DNA from: Campanula takesimana
Taxonomy: Eukaryota; Streptophyta; Magnoliopsida; Asterales; Campanulaceae
Reading direction: 5' to 3'
NCBI GenBank assembly: GCA_026119855.1
Contig: JAOWBW010000087.1
Coordinates: forward strand, 62,001 to 126,000
DNA: 64,000 nt
Below, piece by piece: positions 1 through 10,332 of this stretch. The notes under the pieces were generated by a model. It ran no database searches. It was not told the DNA's origin and was given only the letters and a program-made list of their open reading frames with translations. Position 1 is the stretch's first letter. Each line of letters begins with the position of its first letter. The position numbers and the translations under genes were made by a program.

Positions 1-3000
1 AAATTCAGCTTGATGGCTATGGGAGTGTGCTCATCTTTGGGATCAATAAGTAGGAGTCCGACTCCATTCCCTCGCTTGTTTGCAGCCCCGTCAAAGAATA
101 ATTGCCACCTTTCTGCGACCTTAATTGCGAAAATGTCATCATCCGGGAACTCGGGGTCGGGTCCTCTCGTCTCAGTGCTTGGAGCGTCTGCGAGCTGATC
201 GGCCATTGCCCTCCCTTTGATTGCCTTCCTTGGTACATAAGTGATGTCGAACTCTCCCAAGAATACTGACCATTTAGCGAGTCTCATAGAAAGGGATGGT
301 TTATCGAACAGGTACTTGATAGGATCCATTTTTGAGACTAGTAAGATCGGATGGGATACCATGTAGTGCTTGAGCTTCGTCACCACCCATACTAGGCCTA
401 CGCAGGTCTTCTCGAGCGCGGAGTAATTGAGCTCGCTGCCTTGTAACTTTCGACTGACAAAGTACACTGCATTCTCAATCCGGGAATCTTTGGCTTCTTG
501 TGCTAACATGGCTCCGACGGCGGTATCTGTCACAGTTAAGTAGAGTAGCAACGGCTTCTCCTTATGCGGCGGGCGCAGGATTGGGGTATTCACCAAATAT
601 TTTTTGATCCTTTCGAAGGCTACCTGACAGTCATGATCCCACTCCACACTGGCTGTTTTCCTCATTAGCTTGAAAATCGGTTCGCAGATGGTGGTCAGCT
701 GATTGATAAACCGACTGATGTATTGCAGGCGTCCCATGAATCCCTTTATCTCTGTCTCGGTACGGGGTGGCTTCATCTCCAGGATGGCTTGGATCTTCCT
801 TGGGTCGGCTTCGATCCCGTTTTCGGTGACCATGTAACCCAATACTTTCCCTCTACGAACTCCAAAGGTGCATTTTGCCGGGTTCAAACGCATGGCGTGC
901 TCTCTCAACCTGTTGAAGAATTTTCTGAGATCAATCAAGTGCTGGCCCCCAGACCCTTTTGAATGTATAATCATGTCATCCACGTACACCTCAATCTCCT
1001 TGTGGATCATATCGTGGAATAAAGTTATAACTGCCCGTTGGTAGGTAGCCCCAGCGTTCCTCAGCCCAAATGGCATGACGGTATAGCAAAAAGTCCCCCA
1101 TGGGGTGGTGAAAGCTGTTTTTTCTTGGTCCTCCTCGGCCATCTTGATTTGGTTATAGCCGGCAAACCCATCTACAAACGACTTGACCTCATAATGGGCG
1201 GTCGCATCCACCAACATGTCGATATTTGGCAAGGGGAAGTCATCCTTTGGCGTAGCTTTGTTGAGATCCCGAAAATCCACACATACTCTGACTTTACCGT
1301 TGGATTTCTTGACAGTCACTAGATTTGATAACCAAGTTGGATATTCGATCACCCTGATGAAACCCACACGGAGTAGTTTCTCAATCTCTTCCTTCACTTG
1401 CAAAGACCATTCCGGCTTAATGCGGCGCAGTTTTTGCTTGACTGGCTTAGCGTCTGGTGCTGTCGGGATTCTGTGCTCTACGATCGAGTTGTCGAGCCCC
1501 GGCATGTCCTTATACGACCATGCAAACACATCCACATATTCTTTGAGTAGCTCAATCAGTGCTTCCCTTTCGGCTCCAATGAAGAAGCTTCCAATCTGCG
1601 TTTCCTTAGGCTCGGCTTCGGTCCCCAAGTTCACGCATGTTAACACTTCATCGGCAGCTTGGGCTCGAGATTCTTTTTGATTAATAACCTGTTCTGAAAT
1701 CTCTTTAATGTATTCATCGTTTAATGTGTTTGTGTCTGCCTCTCCTAATGAATCATTATTAACTAAGTGTATATCATTAGTTTGATTATTAGCCAATTTA
1801 TCAGTTACAAGAGTGACTATGGAGGGATACTCGGAAAGGTCGAGGGTTTCATTCATAGCAAAAGGGAAAATAGCGTTTGCAACAAGATCATAGTCTTCAG
1901 ACGTAAGGTCGTCAGACTTAGAGGAAGACTCAAATTCAAAATGTAAAACACTAGACTCTGGGGATGGGGATTTTGAGCGAGTGACAGGAGATGCTGCAGG
2001 AGTGGCGACAGGAGAAGGAGTAAGCCCCAGTGTTCCCACCATAAATTCCGGAGTAGCCATAGGTCCCCCAATGATGCACCAATTCTTGAGCTTGTCCCCC
2101 ATGGGTACCACCAATGTCCTTGGGTCCACCTTATCTTCAGAATCATCCCCGATGACGGCAACCATGTCTTCATGCAGCCCCAGATTACCCAGATGTTGAA
2201 GTAGATATTGGCCGTCCCACGTCTCAGTCAAACTTGGAGTTTCTGCGGCTTCTATTGCTGGCTTGTCAAGGGTTGCGGCTTCAAGTTGATCTGCCAAGTC
2301 ATCTGCAACCTTGGTGGAGTACTCATGCCTGATGGTTCTAATTCTGCCCGTGGCTTTGTCATATTCCATGTAAGTCAGCTTCACGTTGGACCGATCGAAT
2401 TCCACATCTCTGAAAATCTCGAACCCTTTCTGCAACTTCCCAGCGGGGTCAATCCATGGCTCTGCGAACTCAAAACACGAAAACTCCTCGCCTTCCCTAA
2501 CAAAGTAGTTATTTAGGGACAGACGGTATGGCTGCATTTCGGGCTTTTTGTAGGGAAGTTTCATCTTTTTAAGCAATTCTATCCTCTGTTGCTCCATCTT
2601 GTCTTCAAGAGTAAGGGTGTATCCTAGACCAAACAACCCTCGATGATTAATCTCTTCAACCAATTCTGTGGGGCCTTGCAAGTTCTTACCTAGCCCCAGC
2701 CCCGGTATAAAACCCATGTTACGCAGTATCTTGACAACAGGTGCCACTTTGTCCGTTGTTTTGGTGAGGTCGATGGTGCAGATCTGTGCTTGAGCGACTA
2801 TTTCGAAGCCATTGAAAAGTCGGCTCTCCTCCCCATGCTGAATCTGTAATACAGGAACGCCCTTGGTGTCCGTCCCTTGGGCAGTTACAAGATCACTGTA
2901 GATGATGGTCACTTCATTACCGGATTGAAACTTCACACACTGATGCAGGGAAGACGGGACAGCGCCCGACTGATGTAACCATGGCCGGCCGAGGAGGAGT

Positions 3001-3145
3001 GAGAAGGTTGCGGGGATGTCTATGACGTGGAAGTCGGTTGGCAGGATCTTTGTTCCGATGGTAATGGGCAAGGTGACTTCGCCTATCACGGCGCGGCATG
3101 TAGAGTCATAAGCTTTGATGGTTTGTTTGGATGGGCGTAAATCAC
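1..3145 (-). CDS. pol: E1 pol: protease C-terminus, G-patch-like segment, RT, RNase H, second RNase H (partial)
   Basis: One frame stays open from about 3145 to the left edge; I translated it throughout and met no stop. In order: protease C-terminal half (GRPWLHQSGAVPSSLHQC); G-patch-like segment near 2630-2730 (MGFIPGLGLGKNLQG); a linker of about 390 residues; reverse transcriptase at about 960-1455 with the catalytic YVDD at 975-986; RNase H at about 240-860; and the archaeal-type second RNase H starting FFDGAANKRGNG at about 65-100, a Tat-lineage hallmark. It replicates and integrates the element after cleavage from the polyprotein. The frame differs by one nucleotide from the gag-protease frame; the break near 3141-3148 lies just after the protease active site and looks like loss of one G. 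The 3' end, including integrase, is outside the window. Confidence 0.88.
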
Positions 3146-5311
3146 ACCATGAACGCCAACCACATCCATCATCCTTGAAGGCAGGATATTAATAGCAGAA
3201 CCATTGTCAATGAATACACGGGGAATCTTCTTGTCATTTACCTCGACAGTGATGTACAAAGGCTCATTATGATCAACCCCGAACACTGGCTTGTCTAGCT
3301 CCGAGAAGGTGATGATGTTTCCATAGTGGATATTACCAATCATGTGGGTGACGTCCTCCGGGGTAATAGTGGATGGTACCATGGTGGCGGCGAGGTTTTG
3401 CTCGAGCATGAGGCGATGGGCTAGGGAGGAGGTGAGTAGGGACCATAGTGAAATATGGGCTTGGGTTTGTTTGAGTTGAGTGAGGATAGGGTCTTCTTTA
3501 TCTAGGTCGGCTTGCTCGGGTTCCTTCCCAAAGACTTTCTTTGCACCTTTCGGGTCGGATTGGTACACTTGACCGGATCTTGTAAGGAGACAAACTTCCG
3601 CACGTAGCTCCTCCAAAGACAATGGCGTGTCAGGACAAGGGGGCGAAGCTTCGGTCTTTTCGGCCTCCTCGAAGATTTCGGCCCAAGAAAGAGGTTGAGA
3701 GGGCTTGGGGCTCTCCTCCTCTAGAGATTCGACTTCACTCACTAGTTCTTCTAAAGACAACAAGTAGCAAGAAGATTCTTTATTATTAGTCATTGAGATA
3801 CAACCCATCTCATCACAGTCCGCCACAACAGGTTCGGCCGGATCAGTGATCTCACTAAGTTCTACCATGAGTACATTGCTAGCTACATAATCTCTAGGGT
3901 CTTCGATGACTCCCTTGTGGATGAGTTCTTGCACGGCCTTCTTGAGTTCAAAGCATTCTTCGGTAGTGTGACCGGTGCACTTGTGGTAGTGGCAAAACTT
4001 CGACAAATCGCAACCAAGACGGGGGAGATGTCCTTCTAATGGTTCGAGTATTTCTAATGTCACCAACGCCATGAAGATATCCACTATCGTGAACCCTATC
4101 TTGTCAAAAGCGTCCATGAGCTCTAGGATACTAATCTCGCATGTTTGCACCATATTCACCCCACCCCCATTGTTAGGGAGAGGGTTATTCACCACATTAG
4201 GACCCTTCGGCTTCTCAATCTTCTTGTCATTGATCAACCCTTGTACCACACGCTTCAATTGAATACATCCATCCGTTGTGTGCCCGATGTGCTTGTGATA
4301 CTTGCAGAACTTGGAGGCGTCCAAATCACTTCTTGGGTAGGCAGGTTGGTAATTCTCTAAAGGCTTGATAAGACCTCTCTTGACTAACACGTCAAAGACT
4401 TTCCCCATAGGCATTCCAAAATCGTCAAAGTGCTCCCTCTCTCTTTGCGGCGGAGCTCCATTCCTTGTTACAGCTTGGACATCTAACGGGACCTCTTTCT
4501 GGACCATATTCACTTGGCCGCCGGCCTCCTTTCCACCCCTAGGAGGCGCAGGCGCAGTAGGAGCCTTGTAGCGGAAGGAATTGTTGTTGTTGGTCTTTGG
4601 ACTTTCCTTTGGCGGCACAATCCCAGTGAACCCTGCTTCGTACCTTACTCCGGCGTCAACCATTTCCCGCAAATCAGGGAAGTAACCATTACCTATAGCT
4701 GCTTTCATCTCCGGTAGCAAGCACTTGTAGAAAATCTGTTTCTGTTCCTTCGCCTTTGGTGGGTATTGGACCTCACACAACCGATGGTTCCACCTTTTGT
4801 AAAAATCATAAATAGCCTCGCCGGGTTTTTGCATAGTGTTCTCGAGATCCGTTCGATTCACATGCCAATCCAAGTTAGCCTGATACTTCTCACAGAAAAT
4901 AGCGCTGATCTGATTCCACGTTTGCCTCTCGCTTGGTTCTAACCCCAAGAACCAACGCAGAGCTATACCATCCAAAGTGCTATGAAATACGCGAGCCATT
5001 TGTTCGTTGGTGCAGTCACGAGCCCTCATGGCCAACACATAGCTATCCAAATGAGTCTTAGGACACGAGTCACCATGAAACATTGCCACCTTAGGCATCT
5101 TGAAATCCTTGGGGAGAGCCCCCACTTGGCTAGGGTTGATTGTCTTGGTAGTCGGTGCACTTTGCTTATCCACGGTCTCGATCAACTTTCGCATTTGCTC
5201 TTGCATGGCCATAACCACAGGGTGATTGGAGATGTCGGGGATAGTTTCTGACAGAATGACGGGAGGAGTAGTGGAAGCAGTAGCAGCGGCCATCCCAATA
5301 CTCAGAGGCAA
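3086..5311 (-). CDS. gag: E1 gag and protease N-terminal part
   Basis: This 741-codon frame encodes the capsid polyprotein and the start of the protease. The retrotransposon gag core lies at about residues 75-210. Two zinc-knuckle-like motifs follow, CKYHKHIGHTTDGC (4267-4308) and CHYHKCTGHTTEEC (3953-3994); both have His where CCHC knuckles have the second Cys. The aspartic protease site DNGSA is at 3194-3208. The last 20 or so residues are out of frame because of a one-base loss near 3141-3148; the true protease continues in the pol frame. The 5' end is open: the first in-frame ATG is at 5291-5293, but the native start is probably upstream, in the damaged stretch 5312-5880. Confidence 0.85.
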   Translation of the reverse strand: MPLSIGMAAATASTTPPVILSETIPDISNHPVVMAMQEQMRKLIETVDKQSAPTTKTINPSQVGALPKDFKMPKVAMFHGDSCPKTHLDSYVLAMRARDCTNEQMARVFHSTLDGIALRWFLGLEPSERQTWNQISAIFCEKYQANLDWHVNRTDLENTMQKPGEAIYDFYKRWNHRLCEVQYPPKAKEQKQIFYKCLLPEMKAAIGNGYFPDLREMVDAGVRYEAGFTGIVPPKESPKTNNNNSFRYKAPTAPAPPRGGKEAGGQVNMVQKEVPLDVQAVTRNGAPPQREREHFDDFGMPMGKVFDVLVKRGLIKPLENYQPAYPRSDLDASKFCKYHKHIGHTTDGCIQLKRVVQGLINDKKIEKPKGPNVVNNPLPNNGGGVNMVQTCEISILELMDAFDKIGFTIVDIFMALVTLEILEPLEGHLPRLGCDLSKFCHYHKCTGHTTEECFELKKAVQELIHKGVIEDPRDYVASNVLMVELSEITDPAEPVVADCDEMGCISMTNNKESSCYLLSLEELVSEVESLEEESPKPSQPLSWAEIFEEAEKTEASPPCPDTPLSLEELRAEVCLLTRSGQVYQSDPKGAKKVFGKEPEQADLDKEDPILTQLKQTQAHISLWSLLTSSLAHRLMLEQNLAATMVPSTITPEDVTHMIGNIHYGNIITFSELDKPVFGVDHNEPLYITVEVNDKKIPRVFIDNGSAINILPSRMMDVVGVHGVIYAHPNKPSKLMTLHAAP

Positions 5312-5880
5312 CGAGGGTGTGGGTAGTTTGCTAGCGGAGAGGTAGCCGCCAAGCAGTTCAGGGGAAGGTTCATAGACAGCCTTGTTCTAGCTCATGGTAG
5401 TGAAACCTTGTTGGGTGTAGAGAGAAGGAGGTGGAACATTGCGGTAGCTTGGGAATGGGAAGGTAGTAGCATTGGTGTTGGGGGGACAGTTGGTATTGAC
5501 CTCTTCATCCTCGACATAAATGAAATTCTCTCCATCGGGCACCAGTTTAGTCCCCTTTTGTTGAATGTGGCCCTTCAACTGTTGGTTCTGGTCTTCCAAC
5601 ATCTTGTTGCTCTCCTCGAGATTCTTGATCTTGGCTTCGAGACCGGCGAGGAAGTTCTGGAGGCTTGGGGGAATACCATTGAGAAAGTGTTGAGCTCGGC
5701 GGCACTAGCAGGAGGAGCAGAGGCTGAAGCTGAAGCGGGAGTTGACATTGCTGATGACGAGACTGAGAACGTGGACGGAGTAGAAGCTTCACGTTGTAGT
5801 CGACCACCCGAACGGATCCAAACTTGCTTTGCTGAAAGGTTGAAGGGTAATGAAGCTTTTAGGAGAGGGGGAAGGCTCAT
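5312..5880 (-). pseudogene. E1 gag N-terminal region, broken
   Basis: Upstream of the long gag frame the minus strand encodes a Ser/Ala/Pro-rich start (MSTPASASASAPPAS near 5700-5757), then, in another frame, a Lys/Glu/Asn/Gln-rich probable coiled coil (LEAKIKNLEESNKMLEDQNQ) and a stretch ending in an amber codon (5388-5390), after which the sequence leads into the long gag frame. A one-base indel near 5685 and the amber codon separate this from gag. I infer that gag originally started near 5757. Alternatively these are short upstream ORFs, but the coiled coil fits a gag N-terminus. Confidence 0.6.
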
Positions 5881-7113
5881 GCAAAGTATATTTTAATTTA
5901 CAAAAACATACATTATTTACATCCTAATTGGTTGGAAGGGGTACCCCTTTTTCGTAACTAGTTAGCGAACTACGATCAGTGGAGGCCATCACTACGTCTA
6001 TAGACCCCTCGTTTTTCACCTGCATTGCACACCCCCAAACGGACAATTTGGGCGAGGGTCCTATAGGGCAAGCGGCTTCCACCAACCATCGGATCCTACG
6101 ACTAACCCTTCCTTAAAGGCATTTAACGTGATGTCTATGTTGCATCCTACGCAAGTTAATGATGAGCGGAGGTCTTGACAATAAACACTCATCTCGCCAT
6201 GGCACGTCCCTTATAGGGAAATCACTTTTTTGTGCACTTTCTCTCAAAGATCTCGATTCATCATTGACTTGGGGATGACTCGACATGGACAGCACGTTAA
6301 TTGACTATTAAGAAAAAGCTAGCCAAACCAACCGGTCAAAACCTAGGTGTGTTACCTATGCTAGTGTGGGTTGACACGGGTTAGATAAAAGGTTCCCACC
6401 GCTCGCGGAACGTACACGGTGAGTGGAGTAGACGAGTGACTCGAAAAGAGGGCGACAGTAGCGCACAAATTCCTGCACATCGAATACTCCGGGAAATGGG
6501 GACCTGTGCAGTGCTGACACGGACTAGTGGTAGTGTGTGGCAAGAAACTAATTCCTTTTAAGGAGAAAAGAGAGAAGTTTTTGATGTTAGGATGATGCAA
6601 TGCAATGTATGAGGGAGAGAGAGAGAGAGAGAGAATAATGTATAAGGGAGCATAGCAGAGTTTTGTTTGACCCTAAAACTAAAGCGAAGATAACAAGGGT
6701 ACATGGTACAAGGTACAAGGTACAAGTATTAACATGGCGGAGTGCGCGGGTGCATGTGTAAACATGGCAGGTGTGAGCATGTGTAAACATGGCAAATGTG
6801 TGTGCATGTGTAAACATGGCAAGTGTGTGTGCATGTGTAAACATGGTAGGTGTGTGCATGTGTAAACATGGCAAGTGTGAGCATGTGTAAACATGGCAAG
6901 TGTGTGTGTATGTGTAAACATGGCAGGTGTGTGCATGTGTTAAACATGGCAAGTGTGAGCATCTGTAAACATGGCAAGGTGTGTGCATGTGTTAAACATG
7001 GCAAGTGTGAGCATGTGTAAACATGGCAAGTGTGAGGTGCATGTGAGAACATGGCGGACATCATGATGTGAACGAAAGTTAGACCCACTAAGTTTGAAAA
7101 AGTTTCAAAGCAG
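5881..7113 (-). other. E1 5' untranslated region
   Basis: This stretch lies between the primer binding site and gag. It holds a GA microsatellite (about 6615-6635) and a minisatellite (6727-7060), described separately. I see no conserved coding domain; the Cys/His/Thr-rich reading frames are translations of the minisatellite. The rest, about 5900-6600, shows nothing recognisable. Confidence 0.7.
6727..7060. repeat. Minisatellite in E1 5' UTR
   Basis: About 13 imperfect tandem copies with a unit of about 22-30 bp; the shared core is GTGTAAACATGGCAAG followed by a variable GTGTG(A/T)G(C)AT linker. Unit length varies by the number of GT steps. It sits between the primer site and gag, so it would be transcribed into the genomic RNA leader. 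Confidence 0.9.
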
Positions 7114-7131
7114 TCCCCAGCAGAGTCGCCA
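7114..7131 (-). other. E1 primer binding site
   Basis: The minus strand reads TGGCGACTCTGCTGGGGA one base inside the LTR end (TTCACA). The identical 18-mer occurs in E2 at 27670-27687. TGG at the start pairs with the CCA tail of a tRNA; an arginine tRNA is reported for Ogre-type elements, but I have not matched the tRNA here. Confidence 0.9.
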
Positions 7132-7937
7132 CTGTGAATACTCCTTTCCGATGAAGCGACGCATGGGAAGTATCTTGTGATTATTTTATTTACAAAAGGA
7201 ATATTCTTAACGACATTAAAATTATGAGAATCGCCACGCCGTTTTAATTAAAGCCAAAACATTGAAAAAAGCATTTTTAGTGGGTTCGGGGGTCAAATTA
7301 CAACAAGAGAAGAATATTGAACGTTATCACTCCTATTGCCCGAATTGATCGGTCTTTCTATCATGATGAATGTGTTAGTAGTGTGTTAGTGATTTAGACC
7401 GGATCCGAAGATTGCCTACGTTCCTCTCAATGCGAGAAGCTCAGGTCAGCGTAGTTCGCAGAGAATTAGAATAGGCAGAAGAATCGGGATCATGCATAAT
7501 GAGGGGGAATTACCTAAAGATTAGGGTTTAGAAGTAGTTCCTAGATCATCCTCGGGTTGATGAACCCTCGATCATCATCGGCTATGAAATAACATGTAAT
7601 TATGAAGATCGCAACCCTAAATATGGCATAAATAAGGTTTTAATCTATGAACACGAAGAACATATGAAGAACATATATGAACATATGAATGAACATGCGA
7701 AGCATATGAAGAAACTATGAATAAACATGCAAGAACATGAATATTAAAGATCTACATTAGAAATAATGCAAGAACGCGAAGAAATAAGTTAGAAAACTTA
7801 CCTATGTTGGCAAGAAATAAACCTTGATCTTCTTGGAGGTTTGAATGCTAATTAGAGAGAAAAATACTGTTTAATAACTCTCAAATTCGGACTTAGAGCT
7901 CTCAAAATCGGATCCCTAAACCAATAGCATGGATTGG

Positions 7938-7945
7938 TTTATATA
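7938..7945 (-). promoter_or_regulatory. E1 LTR TATA box
   Basis: The minus strand reads CTATATAAACC, a good plant TATA box, about 50-140 bp downstream of the GC-rich cassette and roughly 810 bp before the primer site. Transcription would run toward gag. Confidence 0.72.
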
Positions 7946-7992
7946 GTAAACTGAGGGGAAGATCTGATGGTCCAGATCATCCAGGACAAAGA

Positions 7993-8076
7993 TGGCCGCC
8001 TGGCCATCCCTGAAGACGGTGACGAAAGTGGCCGCATGGCCAAGATCAACGCGGAGCAAGGTTGGCCGCGTGGCCA
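7993..8076. repeat. GC-rich palindrome cassette in E1 U3 (three copies)
   Basis: Three copies of the near-palindrome TGGCCGCNTGGCCA at 7993, 8029 and 8063, with steps of 36 and 34 bp. The flanking LTR sequence is AT-rich. The cassette lies immediately upstream of the LTR TATA box. Confidence 0.9.
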
Positions 8077-8408
8077 AGGCTGCCGGCTGACTTGATTCTT
8101 AAGCTAGGGTTTCACTGTTGCTTTATGGTAACCCTAAGTTGCCTATTTTGATGGATTTTGTCATAAATGAGATATTTTGGGAATCCGGGACAAGTCTTTG
8201 CAAGGTTTCTAATTCCTATAAAGTCCTTGTATTTTGGGGAAACTCCTAATAAACTCATTTTCAGGTCGGGTACTAACAACGAGATGCAATTTTTATTCAT
8301 CCACTAAATCATTATTATCATTACAAAGAAAATTTTGAGCTACTAAAAGACATTAAAACATTAAATCCTAAACAAGTGGTCTATTCTAATTGCAATCTCT
8401 TGGGGGTG

Positions 8409-9803
8409 CTAGGAAAAATCTAATTTTCTCTTGGCCTTTGAAGGACCACCCGAACGACCATCAATCCTACTCTTCTTGGGAGGCCTAGGGACACTGATGC
8501 GGACCGATATCTTCTGCGCAACCGAACGCCTCCGAGCATAAAAGTCATCCAAAGGAGTACCGAAATGATCGGTCAGGATATTGTTCACATCAGCAGTAGC
8601 TTCCTTGTACCTCAAAGCACTGCTGGGCTCAAAATCCCTTCCTAGCAACTCCGCCCGAAGAGCATCTACCCAAGTAATACCACGGTAGATGGTACCAAGC
8701 AAATGATCCAAGTAACTCTCGGGAAGAAAAATGCTGCCCCGGTGCAATGGAGCGGAGACCCAACGATCACGATCATCTCCCCAAGCCAACTGAAGCTCAT
8801 TCGAGAAGTCCGGACCCATATAAGAAACTGGACGAAGTACCCCATTCCTCGGAAAAGGAATTATTTGCTGACGACCGAACTGTCTCAAAACCCGTTCTGG
8901 CTGGTAAAACGAAGAGTTCCTCAATCCGGGTAAAACCACATGCTGGAAACCGAAAGTCCACTCCACAAAAGGGCGAAGACCCCAAGGACACCACTCAACA
9001 TCAGCTGTGAGACAAGAAGCAAAAAATCTCCTCCAACCCTCTTCGGTCAAATCCCTAATCAGCAACCGTCGCCTATGAACAGCAAAAGGAGAAAGGTCGC
9101 CATCCGCCGCATAAAGCCTGAAATGCTCCCGAAGCCATATGGTTAAAAGCAAGGGGCTTCCTCGTCGCATCTCGCCTGTACGGTGCAACTCGTCCAAACC
9201 ATGCAAGGTCTCTCCTACAATAAGCGGAACTATGCTAAACCGCTGACCTTTCACCTGCAACACTATCTCAGCCAACTGTGCATCCGCAGTACCCAGAGGA
9301 GTGACAAACAAAACCTCGCTGAAAAGGCAGACAGCCATGGCATTCCTCTTAAAAGACTGAACCGTGACATCTTCCAAATGCAAACTGAAGAACATCGGAA
9401 GCTCAGTTATGTCAACAACGGTCCCGTGCATCATCTTCTTCACTTCTCCGACAGGGAGATTCAGAATGTCAACCCAAGAATCAACAACACAGCGGTAATA
9501 CTTGGGGACGGCAATCCGACCGGCCAAAGGCATGCCCAAAATGGCCCCAAAGTCATTAACGGTCGGCACCATTTCATTAGCCAAAAAATTGAATGTATGG
9601 CTATCACAATCCCAAAAGGCTGTAACAGCCTTCGACAAGTCCCAATCCGGCTTCAATGTCCGCAAAGTGAAGAGAATTCGAAGCCCGAAATATTTGATGA
9701 AGGCATTTTTGGGATGGGTCTTAAAAGAATACACGAAGGTCGACAAATCCTTCTCGTAACTCTTGACAACCTCGGCATCAAGACTAAAAAGGTTGGAGGC
9801 CAT
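8409..9803 (-). CDS. Antisense plant mobile domain (PMD) protein of E0, intact
   Basis: Uninterrupted 464-residue ORF on the strand opposite to the host element. ATG at 9801-9803 has a good context (CCCATGGCC); the frame is open a little further upstream without another ATG. The protein has the features of the PMD (aminotransferase-like mobile domain) family: NDFGAILGMPLAGR, a VGETLHGLDELHRTGEMRRG block, GSPLLLTIWLREHF, and a basic tail (RPPKKSRIDGRSGGPSKAKR) that could be a nuclear localisation signal. Antisense extra ORFs in this position are known from Tat-lineage elements; cellular PMD proteins (MAIN, MAIL1) act in gene expression and TE silencing. The role of the TE copy is unknown. Homologues sit at the same place in E2 and E3. 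Confidence 0.88.
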   Translation of the reverse strand: MASNLFSLDAEVVKSYEKDLSTFVYSFKTHPKNAFIKYFGLRILFTLRTLKPDWDLSKAVTAFWDCDSHTFNFLANEMVPTVNDFGAILGMPLAGRIAVPKYYRCVVDSWVDILNLPVGEVKKMMHGTVVDITELPMFFSLHLEDVTVQSFKRNAMAVCLFSEVLFVTPLGTADAQLAEIVLQVKGQRFSIVPLIVGETLHGLDELHRTGEMRRGSPLLLTIWLREHFRLYAADGDLSPFAVHRRRLLIRDLTEEGWRRFFASCLTADVEWCPWGLRPFVEWTFGFQHVVLPGLRNSSFYQPERVLRQFGRQQIIPFPRNGVLRPVSYMGPDFSNELQLAWGDDRDRWVSAPLHRGSIFLPESYLDHLLGTIYRGITWVDALRAELLGRDFEPSSALRYKEATADVNNILTDHFGTPLDDFYARRRSVAQKISVRISVPRPPKKSRIDGRSGGPSKAKRKLDFS

Positions 9804-9894
9804 GGGAAAGAAGGTTATAAGCAAGATTGGGTAATAAAATGGTGTTCAAAAATGGCAGAAAAAGGCTGTTGGAATCGAATTGTCGACCAGAAGC

Positions 9895-9906
9895 TGATAT
9901 TATAGC
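9895..9906 (-). promoter_or_regulatory. Possible TATA box of the E0 antisense PMD gene
   Basis: The minus strand reads AGCTATAATATCAG about 95 bp upstream of the PMD ATG and about 55-135 bp downstream of the GC-rich cassette at 9958-10032. It is weaker than the corresponding E2 box at 39633-39642. Confidence 0.45.
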
Positions 9907-9957
9907 TGTTGGGGAATCTTTTGGCCAGAAAATATCAGGCCCTGAATTTCGCCTCCC

Positions 9958-10032
9958 AGAGGCGCGCGCCTCCCGACACCGGGCTACAAGGCGCGCGCGT
10001 CCTGTGTTTGAGAGAGGAAGCGCCCGCGTCCC
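9958..10032. repeat. GC-rich cassette upstream of the E0 PMD gene (three copies, 29-bp step)
   Basis: Copies GGCGCGCGCC (9961), GGCGCGCGCG (9990) and AGCGCCCGCG (10019) are spaced exactly 29 bp. The same motif at the same spacing occurs in the E0 LTR at 13914-13983. The rest of 9825-10332 is E0 3' UTR with no other recognisable content. Confidence 0.88.
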
Positions 10033-10332
10033 AGGCATAAGAAGGCTCCAGAAATAGCCATTGTCAGTTCAAGAAGGAAGCCCAGGCACGTTCAAACGCC
10101 CTCTATCTACAGAAAAGATCAATCCCACCAACAAGAGAAGCTCAAAACGATGACATCAAGCACCCGGAAGGGCACACATTAATTTGGTCCGCCCTTAAGG
10201 CAGGTCTAAAAACTGAAATAGGATAGAAACTCACACTCAAAGTAGGGTGTCTTTCATTATTCTCAAAGATCAGTTTTTACAATTCATCCCCAGCACAAAG
10301 CATTCCGCAGTCAACTGTGCCCACACCCCGTC

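Larger units (their letters stand above)
1..8258 (-). mobile_element. E1: Tat/Ogre-type Ty3/gypsy retrotransposon, cut by left edge
   Basis: Minus-strand element read from high to low coordinates: 5' LTR (7133 to about 8258), primer binding site (7114-7131), long 5' UTR with a minisatellite, gag, protease, G-patch-like segment, RT, RNase H and the start of a second RNase H at the left edge. Integrase, 3' UTR and 3' LTR lie outside the window. The second RNase H and the tRNA primer site place it in the Tat lineage. It interrupts the plus-strand element E0, whose 3' part resumes at about 8259. The target duplication cannot be checked because the other end is missing. It is the least decayed Tat copy here. 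Confidence 0.9.
7133..8258 (-). repeat. E1 5' LTR
   Basis: On the minus strand the LTR ends ...GGAGTATTCACA next to the primer site. The far end is at 8258 or 8264 (CA either way), where sequence homologous to the 3' region of E3 (46310-46460) resumes. The length of about 1.13 kb resembles the E0 LTR (1,015 bp). It contains a TATA box, three GC-rich palindromes just upstream of it, and a CTACG...ACGTAG inverted repeat in the downstream part (about 7405-7460). Confidence 0.82.

Noticed and set aside
6587..7088. Cys/His-rich minus-strand reading frames
   Set aside because: They are the three frames of a minisatellite read through, with no conserved domain.
8409..9803. PMD ORF as an ordinary host gene
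   Set aside because: The same antisense position after integrase is occupied in E2 and E3, so it is part of the element.
9183..9905. A 240-codon plus-strand frame opposite the PMD gene
   Set aside because: Shadow of the PMD coding strand; it has no domain and the minus strand has clear PMD motifs.
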